A DNA stretch of 9,652 bases, taken from contig CAMYEY010000051.1 in NCBI GenBank assembly GCA_947254895.1, forward strand, positions 1 to 9,652, given 5' to 3'. The notes under the pieces are model-generated. The model was not told the DNA's origin. It saw only the letters and a list, made by a program, of their open reading frames with translations, and searched no databases. The position numbers and the translations under genes are program-made. This stretch comes from an uncultured Clostridia bacterium. Lineage in GTDB: Bacteria; Bacillota; Clostridia; Saccharofermentanales; DTU023. Below, piece by piece: positions 1 to 6,898 of this stretch (within the stretch, counting starts at the first letter, position 1; every line of letters begins with the position of its first letter).

Positions 1-50
1 TCTACACCGGTGGCGAATCGTCGGCAGCGTCAGATGTGTATAAGAGACAG
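1..50 (+). other. Illumina/Nextera adapter sequence (not genomic)
   Basis: Bases 18-50 match the Nextera Read 1 transposase adapter exactly: TCGTCGGCAGCGTC followed by the 19-base Tn5 mosaic end AGATGTGTATAAGAGACAG at 32-50. Bases 1-7 (TCTACAC) match the 3' tail of the P5 oligo. The 10 bases between them (8-17, CGGTGGCGAA) sit where a 10-nt i5 index belongs. This is a library-construction artefact at a contig end, so nothing in it should be annotated as coding. Translated in the pfkA frame it gives a spurious N-terminus containing QMCIRDR, a peptide typical of adapter-contaminated predictions. Confidence 0.98.
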
Positions 51-996
51 GACTAGTGGTGGTGATGCTCCTGGTATGAATGGAGTGATTCGGGCAGTTA
101 CAAGGTCGGGTATTAATTCGGGACTCCAGGTCATGGGGATTAGGCGAGGCTACCACGGTCTATGTAAGGGGGAATTTATAGAGCTCAATGCCAGGTCTGT
201 GTCAGAAAAATTGCAGCAAGGCGGCACTTTTCTTAACACGGCTAGAAGTGAAGAGTTTATGACGGAGGCAGGACTGGCACAAGCTGTCAAAATGACTCAG
301 GTTTTTGACCTAGATGGCCTAGTTTGTTGTGGTGGTGACGGTACGATGAAGGGGGCTATCGCTTTAGCAGAAGCTGGAGTAACAACCATGTTCATACCTG
401 CTACCATTGATAATGATGTTGGATGCACAGATTATACGATAGGTTTTGATACGGCTCTCAATACGGCCATAGAAGCGGTAGACAAATTGCGTGACACAGC
501 ATCATCCCACGAGCGCTGCTCTGTAATTGAGGTGATGGGGCGGGAGGCCGGCTACTTAGCCCTCCACGTCGGCATAGCTACCGGCGCTGAAATTATTTTA
601 ATTCCTGAACACCCAGTCAACCGAGAAAAAGATATATTAGGTAAGATTTTATCGGCTAGAAATCGGGGGAAACACCACTACATAGTAATTGTTGCTGAAG
701 GTGCTCCGGATAATTCAATCGAAATTGCCGCCTATATCGAAAAAGAGACCCAAATAGAAGCCAGGGCTACTGTTTTAGGCTACCTGCAAAGAGGCGGTAC
801 GCCGACCTATCTCGACCGCTATATGGCTTCCATGATGGGGATCAAGGCGGTTGAATGCATGCATGCCCTAAGTGGCAGTAGAGCTATCGTTTACCAGAAT
901 GGACAAGTTTTAGACCGTGACCTGATTGAGAGTAGTAAGATGAAAAAAACCATAGATGAAGTAGAATTTCAGCAGGCCAAGATACTATCCATCTAG
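51..996 (+). CDS. pfkA: 6-phosphofructokinase, 5'-truncated by the contig end
   Basis: Phosphofructokinase A phosphorylates fructose-6-phosphate to fructose-1,6-bisphosphate, the committed step of glycolysis, as a cytosolic homotetramer. The genomic part opens at TSGGDAPGMN, the nucleotide-binding loop that in E. coli PfkA starts at Thr8. About seven residues are therefore missing, and the intact protein would be about 321 aa, the usual length. In E. coli numbering one sees GGDGT with Gly104 (bases 340-342), TIDND with catalytic Asp127 (409-411), an MGREAGY segment, and the family signature LGYLQRGGTPTYLDR near the C-terminus. The effector-site arginines 21 and 25 and the regulatory Arg72 are also kept. 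Gly104 points to ATP as phosphate donor. The odd residue is Ala at position 124, where ATP enzymes usually have Gly and PPi enzymes Lys. Base 51 is the last base of a lost codon, consistent with Leu7. No terminator follows, so mutS2 may be co-transcribed. Confidence 0.95.
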
Positions 997-1043
997 GCCG
1001 GATTACGGTTGGGTTAAAAGAAGAAAGGAAGATATGAGGGTAA

Positions 1044-1071
1044 CGTTTTGCCGATTATAATTGGCAAAGCG
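1044..1071 (+). promoter_or_regulatory. Hairpin in the mutS2 5' leader
   Basis: CGTTTTGCC (1044-1052) pairs with GGCAAAGCG (1063-1071): nine pairs, one of them U-G. Three further pairs (G-U, A-U, U-A) close onto a TATA tetraloop. The stem ends 2 nt before the AAAGG Shine-Dalgarno of the chosen mutS2 start. No U-tract follows, so it is not an intrinsic terminator. It could modulate mutS2 translation or simply be chance structure. The pairing is seen directly; the role is inference. Confidence 0.4.
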
Positions 1072-1083
1072 ACAAAGGTTAAA

Positions 1084-3486
1084 ATGAGCCAAAATCACAG
1101 CTTAAACATTCTGGAGTATGACAAGATTATTCAGCAATTGGCTGGACATGCTATGACTCAAGCAGGGCGTAAGCTTTGCTTGGAACTCTTGCCCTCCACT
1201 GAACTTGCTGAGGTAGAATCAAGACTGGCAGAGACAGACGATTTTTTGAGCTATGTTTTAGCTGAATCGGTACTGCCCCTGAGTGGCTTGGAAGAAATAC
1301 GCCCTATTCTAACCCATGCTGAAAACGAGGCGGTTTTAGATCTAAGAGACCTCAATAAAGTTATCCACTTCCTACAGGTGGTGGCTGCAGTGAAAAAACA
1401 GGTTGAGGAGTCTGAGCATAACCATGCTTTCTATGATCGGGTTAATTATCTGGAAGACCTACCTAATCTTTTGAAGCGGTTAAGGGAATGTGTAGCTGGA
1501 GATGATGAAATGTACGATCGGGCTTCTGATGATCTGTTCAGAATCAGGCGGGCTATTAAAAATTCCCAAGAGCAGATCAAAAATCAGCTTAATCGTATTA
1601 TTTCCAGCCATGGCCAGGCTCTACAAGAAGGGATAGTGACAATTCGTAACGACCGCTATGTCCTCCCCGTTAAATCGGAATGCCGCCCCCAAATACCCGG
1701 CCTGGTCCATGATACATCCGGCTCTGGAGCAACCCTCTTTATCGAACCCCTAGCTGTGGTTGAGCTAAACAACAGGATCAAGGAGGAAGAAGCTAAAGAA
1801 ACCGCAGAAGTCTACCGAATACTACGGGACTTGTCTGCCCGGGTAGCAGAAATAGCCGCTTATCTTAGATATGATGCGGAGGTTTTAGCTGAACTAGACT
1901 TATCCCAGGCGAAAGCCCTTTTGTCTTTGAAGATGAGGGGTACTAGTCCTAAGCTTAATGCCGAGGGTAGGATTATTTTAAGAGAGGCACGCCACCCTTT
2001 GATTCCTGACAAGCAGGTTGTACCTATCTATTTTGAACTTGGTACCAGTTTTAACACGCTTGTCATAACGGGACCCAATACAGGGGGGAAAACCGTTACC
2101 TTAAAAACTTGTGGCCTTTTAACACTTATGGCTATGGCCGGCCTACATATCCCAGCTGCCGAAAACTCTGAGGTATCGGTCTTTAGCCAAATTTTAGCGG
2201 ATATTGGAGATGAGCAAAGTATTGAGCAAAATCTCTCGACCTTCTCTTCACACCTCAAACAGATTATCCAAATTTTAGATCAAGCTGGCCCCAGAAGCCT
2301 CGTTTTAACGGATGAATTGGGTGCGGGCACGGATCCCTCGGAGGGAGCGGCCCTAGCTATATCAATATTGGATGCCCTGAGAAATAAGGGGTGCCACACA
2401 GTAGCAACAACTCACTACCGTGAACTCAAGGGTTACGCCTTAAATACAGATGGGGTTAACAATGCGTGTTGTGAGTTTGATGAAGAAAACCTTCAACCGA
2501 GTTACCGACTTTTGATCGGGGTACCCGGTGTCAGTAACGCCTTTAAAATATCTGAAAAACTAGGCCTGCCCAGGACGATCATTGAGGCAGCAAAAGAGCT
2601 GGTTTCCGATGAAAATACCCGCTTTGAAGAATTAGTTGCAGCTATCGAAAAATCACATCAGGAGGCTAGGCGATTAGAAGATGAGCTGAAGGTTTTAGCC
2701 AGGGAAGAGCAGGTTCAAAAAGAGCAATTAGGTAAGGAAAAGGCAAAACTTCAACAGGAAAAGCAGCGGCTGATCAGCACTGCCCAACAAGAAGCCCAAA
2801 GTGTTATCACTAGGGCTCAGGCAGAGGTTGAGGAAATGTTAGAGGATATTCGCCAAAATATCAAAAAGGCCCAGCTAGGGTCGGATTGGCAGGACCTGCA
2901 AAAACAAGCAAAAAATGCCGAAAGGATCTTAGCTGAAAAAAATCATAAATTGAGCCACCAAATCAGGCAAGGTCAAAAAAAGCACAGAGAAGGCAAAGCC
3001 TTGAAACCGGACCAGATTAACATAGGAAAGAGCTACTATTCCAATTTATATGGCTTGACCGGACAGGTAGTTGAAATTCTTTCCAACAAAGAAGCCATCC
3101 TAAAGTCTGGCGTGATGACGGTTAATGTCCCCCTATCCAGTCTTGAACCGGTGGAGCTGAAGACGGGAAAAGAACAAACAAAACATCAGAACAAGAAGAT
3201 AACCGGGGATGGGATGAGGCAGATTGTTAGTCGAAAAACCGGGAGTTTTAGACCGGAAATTAAGCTGTTGGGACTGACGGTTGCAGAAGCACTGACTGCC
3301 CTGGATGATTATTTGGATGATGCGGTTCTGTCCAATGCAGCAAGTGTCAGAATAGTGCACGGAAAGGGGACAGGGGCTCTCCGCCAAGCTGTTCAAGATT
3401 TTTTAAAAATGGATCGACGGGTCAAGGAATACCGTCTGGCGGGTCCAGGTGAGGGTGAATCCGGCGTTACCATAGCTGAATTATAG
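1084..3486 (+). CDS. mutS2: Endonuclease MutS2 / ribosome-rescue ATPase with C-terminal Smr domain
   Basis: MutS2 is a cytosolic homodimeric MutS-family ATPase. It was first linked to suppression of recombination and more recently to recognising and splitting collided ribosomes. It lacks the mismatch-reading N-terminal domains of MutS. Numbering from ATG 1084 (800 aa; B. subtilis protein about 785): helical core/lever and clamp about 1-300, ABC ATPase about 300-520 with Walker A GPNTGGKT (from G330) and Walker B LVLTDE (D410) followed by GAGTDPSEGAA, an H-loop in ATTHYRE, a long charged coiled coil about 520-650, a KOW-like segment about 655-700, and a Smr domain about 720-800 with HGKGTG at 759-764. 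The LDLRG motif that normally opens the Smr domain reads IKLLG (726-730). I chose ATG 1084 (AAAGG 5 nt upstream) because homologues start just before the LEYDKI segment. An in-frame TTG at 1048 would add 12 residues and lies inside the leader hairpin. Confidence 0.93.
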   Translation: MSQNHSLNILEYDKIIQQLAGHAMTQAGRKLCLELLPSTELAEVESRLAETDDFLSYVLAESVLPLSGLEEIRPILTHAENEAVLDLRDLNKVIHFLQVVAAVKKQVEESEHNHAFYDRVNYLEDLPNLLKRLRECVAGDDEMYDRASDDLFRIRRAIKNSQEQIKNQLNRIISSHGQALQEGIVTIRNDRYVLPVKSECRPQIPGLVHDTSGSGATLFIEPLAVVELNNRIKEEEAKETAEVYRILRDLSARVAEIAAYLRYDAEVLAELDLSQAKALLSLKMRGTSPKLNAEGRIILREARHPLIPDKQVVPIYFELGTSFNTLVITGPNTGGKTVTLKTCGLLTLMAMAGLHIPAAENSEVSVFSQILADIGDEQSIEQNLSTFSSHLKQIIQILDQAGPRSLVLTDELGAGTDPSEGAALAISILDALRNKGCHTVATTHYRELKGYALNTDGVNNACCEFDEENLQPSYRLLIGVPGVSNAFKISEKLGLPRTIIEAAKELVSDENTRFEELVAAIEKSHQEARRLEDELKVLAREEQVQKEQLGKEKAKLQQEKQRLISTAQQEAQSVITRAQAEVEEMLEDIRQNIKKAQLGSDWQDLQKQAKNAERILAEKNHKLSHQIRQGQKKHREGKALKPDQINIGKSYYSNLYGLTGQVVEILSNKEAILKSGVMTVNVPLSSLEPVELKTGKEQTKHQNKKITGDGMRQIVSRKTGSFRPEIKLLGLTVAEALTALDDYLDDAVLSNAASVRIVHGKGTGALRQAVQDFLKMDRRVKEYRLAGPGEGESGVTIAEL

Positions 3487-3512
3487 TTGTAAAAATCTCT
3501 TTATATTTAAAC

Positions 3513-3540
3513 TTGTCTATTTAAACAAAAACGGTATAAT
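3513..3540 (+). promoter_or_regulatory. Promoter of the glgBCDA operon
   Basis: TTGTCT at 3513-3518 (4/6 to the -35 consensus) is followed after 16 nt by a perfect -10 TATAAT at 3535-3540, predicting a transcript start near 3547. It lies in the only sizeable gap ahead of glgB, so it probably drives the whole glycogen operon. An inverted repeat and a direct repeat overlap it (described in the findings). No terminator for mutS2 is visible in this gap, so some readthrough is possible. Confidence 0.75.
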
Positions 3541-3556
3541 TATAGACAGGTTATAT

Positions 3557-3563
3557 AAGGAGA
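3557..3563 (+). promoter_or_regulatory. Ribosome binding site of glgB
   Basis: AAGGAGA ends 8 nt before ATG 3572, an ideal Shine-Dalgarno distance. It fixes the start there rather than at the in-frame ATG 13 codons further in. Confidence 0.85.
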
Positions 3564-3571
3564 TTGCACAA

Positions 3572-5605
3572 ATGGACCAAGCGTATCTTTTCAACACTGG
3601 AAAAAACTATATGAGCTACAATTTTTTGGGCTCAAGACCTGAGATCAGTCCACAAGGAGAAGCTGGGTATCGTTTCGCGGTCTGGGCTCCCCATGCACGT
3701 AAAGTTTCTGTGCTAGGAAATTTTAATGGTTGGCGTGAGGATGTCAATAATCTTGAGCCCTATGGTGAAACGGGCATCTGGATCGGTTTTATCCCGGGAC
3801 TTCAACAGTGGGAGCCTTATAAATACGGTATCTTGAAGCCTGATAATAATTGGGTGCTCAAGGCAGATCCTTATGCCAGACATGCCGAAACTAGGCCGAA
3901 CACAGCCTCCAAGCTGTATGATCCTGATGACTATAGTTGGACTGATGCCGAATATATGGAAAATAGGCTTGATGCCTATGAACTAAAGCCGCTTAACATC
4001 TATGAAGTTCACCTTGGATCCTGGCGGCGCTATGAGGATGGGGCAGTTTATAACTATAGGGATATTGCCCCTCAGCTTGCTGACTATGTTTTAGAGATGG
4101 GCTATACTGCTATAGAGTTGATGCCACTCTCTGAGTACCCTCTAGATGCCTCTTGGGGCTATCAGGTATCCGGTTATTACGCTGTAACTAGCCGTTATGG
4201 CACACCGGCTGACCTTAAGTTTTTTGTCGATCATATGCACAATAAAGGCATTCATGTTTTCTTAGATTGGGTTCCGGCACATTTTCCTCGTGATGAGTTT
4301 GGTTTGGCCCGGTTTGATGGAACTCCCTTATATGAATATTCTGACCCTCGCTTAGGTGAGCATGATGATTGGGGTACCTTGGTCTTTGACTATAGTAAGG
4401 CCGAAGTCCGGTCGTTCCTCATCTCTAATGCTCATTACTGGTTATCTGAGTTCCACTTTGACGGTCTTAGAGTCGATGCAGTTTCCTCTATGCTTTATCG
4501 TGACTATGGCCGAGATGAGTATTTGCCTAACATCCATGGCGGCAATGAAAATCTTGAAGCTATCTCATTCTTTCACGAGCTTAACCAAATGATTAGAGAG
4601 AACTTCCCCGGTGCAGTTATTATGGCAGAGGAGTCCACATCTTTTCCCTTGATTACCGCTGGCGTTGATAGAGGTGGTCTAGGCTTTACCCATAAGTGGA
4701 ACATGGGTTGGATGAATGACACGCTTTTTTATAATTCTCTTGACCACTATCTCAGGGGTTACCACCAAAATGCCTTTACCTTTTCCATGATGTATGCATT
4801 TTCAGAAAGGTATATTTTACCCTTTTCACACGATGAAGTTGTGCATGGCAAAGGGACTTTACTAGGTAGGATGCCGGGCGACTACTGGCGCAAGTTTGCA
4901 AATCTCAGAACCCTGTATGCTTACCAAATCGCCCATCCCGGGGCAAAACTTAATTTCATGGGTAATGAGTTAGCCCCCTTTACTGAGTGGCGCTATTATG
5001 AAGAACTGGAGTGGTTCTTACTCGAGTATCCGGCACACAGCCAGGTCCAATATTTTGTTAAGACTTTGAACCATTTTTATTTGGATACGCCGGCCCTATG
5101 GGAAAACGATGACAATTGGGACGGATTCAATTGGGTTCAAACTGATGATACGGAAAATTCCGTCTTTGCCTTTATGCGATTCAACCAAGCCAAAGATGAG
5201 GCGATCTTTGTTGTCCTTAATATGACACCCGGAGTTTTACCGGAATATACATTTACTATGCCGGTTGCCGGAGAGTTTGAGCTGGTGCTTAATTCAGATG
5301 AAAGCCGCTTTGGGGGTAGTGACTACCTGACCGGCTTTGGGGATCAAAAGCTATACACAACGCGTAATGAGGTGTATGAGCAGGCAATTCCCGGAGATCA
5401 GCTTGAGGGTCAGGGTAGGACCACTCATGATACAAAAGAGGATGTTGTCTTTGAAGCAACACAAGATCAGACTGAATCGGGAGGTGTGATAGCGACTCAC
5501 AGGCAGACTAGAAAAGAAACTGTTATCAAGTTGGACTTAACCATCCCTCCACTCTGTGCAATGTACTTTAGGTGGAGGAAAGAAGACAAACATATTAATG
5601 GATAA
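3572..5605 (+). CDS. glgB: 1,4-alpha-glucan (glycogen) branching enzyme
   Basis: GlgB cuts an alpha-1,4 chain and re-attaches the piece through an alpha-1,6 bond, making the branches of glycogen in the cytosol. At 677 aa it begins with a short YLFNTGKNYMSYNFLG lead-in and a CBM48 domain (about 25-115, including the WAPHARKVSVLGNFNGW block). It therefore lacks the extra N1 module of long E. coli-type enzymes. The GH13 (beta/alpha)8 domain covers about 140-530. The catalytic triad is visible: nucleophile D302 in GLRVDAV, acid/base E353 in MAEEST, and D421 in SHDEVVHGKG, with spacing like the E. coli enzyme. The C-terminal beta domain reaches LNSDESRFGG and ends at LTIPPLCAMYF. Between these lies about 60 residues of polar, T/Q/E-rich sequence (591-652), roughly 40-50 more than usual. 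This accounts for the extra length over Bacillus-type GlgB (about 627 aa). First gene of the glg operon; glgC starts 12 nt after its stop. Confidence 0.96.
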   Translation: MDQAYLFNTGKNYMSYNFLGSRPEISPQGEAGYRFAVWAPHARKVSVLGNFNGWREDVNNLEPYGETGIWIGFIPGLQQWEPYKYGILKPDNNWVLKADPYARHAETRPNTASKLYDPDDYSWTDAEYMENRLDAYELKPLNIYEVHLGSWRRYEDGAVYNYRDIAPQLADYVLEMGYTAIELMPLSEYPLDASWGYQVSGYYAVTSRYGTPADLKFFVDHMHNKGIHVFLDWVPAHFPRDEFGLARFDGTPLYEYSDPRLGEHDDWGTLVFDYSKAEVRSFLISNAHYWLSEFHFDGLRVDAVSSMLYRDYGRDEYLPNIHGGNENLEAISFFHELNQMIRENFPGAVIMAEESTSFPLITAGVDRGGLGFTHKWNMGWMNDTLFYNSLDHYLRGYHQNAFTFSMMYAFSERYILPFSHDEVVHGKGTLLGRMPGDYWRKFANLRTLYAYQIAHPGAKLNFMGNELAPFTEWRYYEELEWFLLEYPAHSQVQYFVKTLNHFYLDTPALWENDDNWDGFNWVQTDDTENSVFAFMRFNQAKDEAIFVVLNMTPGVLPEYTFTMPVAGEFELVLNSDESRFGGSDYLTGFGDQKLYTTRNEVYEQAIPGDQLEGQGRTTHDTKEDVVFEATQDQTESGGVIATHRQTRKETVIKLDLTIPPLCAMYFRWRKEDKHING

Positions 5606-5617
5606 GAGAGGTGTTAT

Positions 5618-6886
5618 ATGCCAAAACAAGAAATGGTGGCCATGATTTTGGCCGGAGGTCAAGGATCGAGATTGGGTGTTTTGACAGAACATATTGCCAA
5701 GCCTGCGGTTCCATATGGCGGCAAATATAGGATAATTGACTTTGCTCTGAGCAACTGTACCAACTCTGGCATCGAGACTGTGGGGGTCTTAACACAATAT
5801 TCTCCCTTAGAGCTCAATTCTTATGTTGGTAACGGTTATTCTTGGGATCTGGACCGTAATAGCGGTGGTTTGTCTATCTTGTCCCCTTATCAGAGTATGG
5901 CTGGTAGCGACTGGTTTAAGGGAACTGCTAACGCCATCTACCAAAACATCAACTTCATTGATAATTTCAAGCCTGATTATGTTCTTGTCTTGTCAGGTGA
6001 CCATATTTACAAGATGGATTATCGAGAAATGCTCAGGGCTCATATCAAAGCTGAGGCCGCAGGGACGATTGCTGTCCGCGAAGTTCCTTGGAATGAGGCT
6101 TCACGTTTTGGCATTATGAACACAGATGAAAGTATGCAGATAACTGAATTTGAGGAAAAACCGGCTGAGCCAAAAAGTAATTTGGCCTCAATGGGAGTCT
6201 ATATTTTCACTTGGAAAAAGCTCAGAAAATACCTGATAGCCGATGAGCATTCGCCAGACAGTAAGCATGATTTCGGTCAAAATATTATTCCAAATATGCT
6301 GGCGGATAAGGAAAAACTTTTAGCCTACACTTTTGAGGGCTACTGGAAAGACGTTGGTACCATTTTCTCGCTATGGGAGTCCAATATGGATTTGCTTGAC
6401 CAGCCTCGTGAAGTTAATCTATCTGACCCTCTTTGGAGGATTTACTGTAAAAATACCTTACAGCCCTCCCATTATGTAAGTGCAGACGCAAGGATCAGCA
6501 ATAGCTTGTTGACAGATGGGGTTGAAATCTACGGAACTGTTAAGCACTCAGTTATATCTTCCGGGGCTATAGTCGAAGAGGGGGCAGAGGTTGTTGACTC
6601 TATTCTAATGCCGGGTTCTATCGTTAAAAAAGGCTGTAGAATTGAGAAGACGATCGTTGGAATAGCAACGACAATTGGTGAAAATTGTGAGGTGGGATCC
6701 TTTGTTAAAGATGGCATCGAGGACTATGTTAACCATAAATATTGTTCGGAGGGGATTACGGTCTTTGGTTCCGGATTGACTATTGCCGGTAATCTACGAA
6801 TCGCTGCTAACTCTATGATCTTCCCTGTTGCTGAAAGCGAGAAGAGTGATGTTGTGCTGAACTCAACAACCCTGGGCATTATTTAA
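5618..6886 (+). CDS. glgC: Glucose-1-phosphate adenylyltransferase, catalytic subunit
   Basis: GlgC makes ADP-glucose and PPi from glucose-1-phosphate and ATP, the rate-setting step of bacterial glycogen synthesis. The 422-aa protein has an N-terminal nucleotidyltransferase fold with LAGGQGSRL (11-19), KPAVPYGGKYRIIDF (28-42; K28 corresponds to the effector-binding Lys39 of E. coli), the catalytic Asp128 in SGDHIYKMDY, and the sugar-phosphate-binding Lys181 in EFEEKP. HDFGQNIIP and GYWKDVGT follow. From about residue 285 comes a left-handed beta-helix region, seen as hexapeptide-like runs such as SNSLLTDGVEIYGTVKHSVI. All catalytic residues are intact. The start is supported by GAGAGGTG at 5606-5613. 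It probably forms a hetero-oligomer with GlgD, encoded immediately downstream, as described for other Firmicutes. Confidence 0.96.
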   Translation: MPKQEMVAMILAGGQGSRLGVLTEHIAKPAVPYGGKYRIIDFALSNCTNSGIETVGVLTQYSPLELNSYVGNGYSWDLDRNSGGLSILSPYQSMAGSDWFKGTANAIYQNINFIDNFKPDYVLVLSGDHIYKMDYREMLRAHIKAEAAGTIAVREVPWNEASRFGIMNTDESMQITEFEEKPAEPKSNLASMGVYIFTWKKLRKYLIADEHSPDSKHDFGQNIIPNMLADKEKLLAYTFEGYWKDVGTIFSLWESNMDLLDQPREVNLSDPLWRIYCKNTLQPSHYVSADARISNSLLTDGVEIYGTVKHSVISSGAIVEEGAEVVDSILMPGSIVKKGCRIEKTIVGIATTIGENCEVGSFVKDGIEDYVNHKYCSEGITVFGSGLTIAGNLRIAANSMIFPVAESEKSDVVLNSTTLGII

Positions 6887-6894
6887 AAGGAGGT
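6887..6894 (+). promoter_or_regulatory. Strong ribosome binding site of glgD
   Basis: AAGGAGGT begins directly after the glgC stop codon and lies 4 nt before ATG 6899. It is a near-perfect anti-16S match with a slightly short spacer, and the strongest Shine-Dalgarno in the window. Confidence 0.85.
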
Positions 6895-6898
6895 CGCT

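Noticed and set aside
10..50. Apparent N-terminal extension of phosphofructokinase starting at GTG 10
   Set aside because: It is the translation of the Nextera adapter; family homology begins precisely after the mosaic end.
337..417. PPi-dependent phosphofructokinase
   Set aside because: Position 104 is Gly in GGDGT and position 124 is not Lys, so the PPi signature is missing; length and overall pattern fit ATP-dependent PfkA.
997..1043. Intrinsic terminator after pfkA
   Set aside because: Only a 3-bp CCG/CGG pairing is visible near the stop and there is no T-run.
1048..1083. TTG 1048 as the mutS2 start, adding 12 residues
   Set aside because: ATG 1084 gives the normal MutS2 N-terminus and has its own AAAGG 5 nt upstream, and TTG 1048 lies within a stable hairpin. 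The alternative is not excluded outright.
4356..4592. 78-codon + strand open frame inside glgB in another frame
   Set aside because: It covers the GH13 catalytic core of glgB, whose conservation explains the open frame; no independent evidence.
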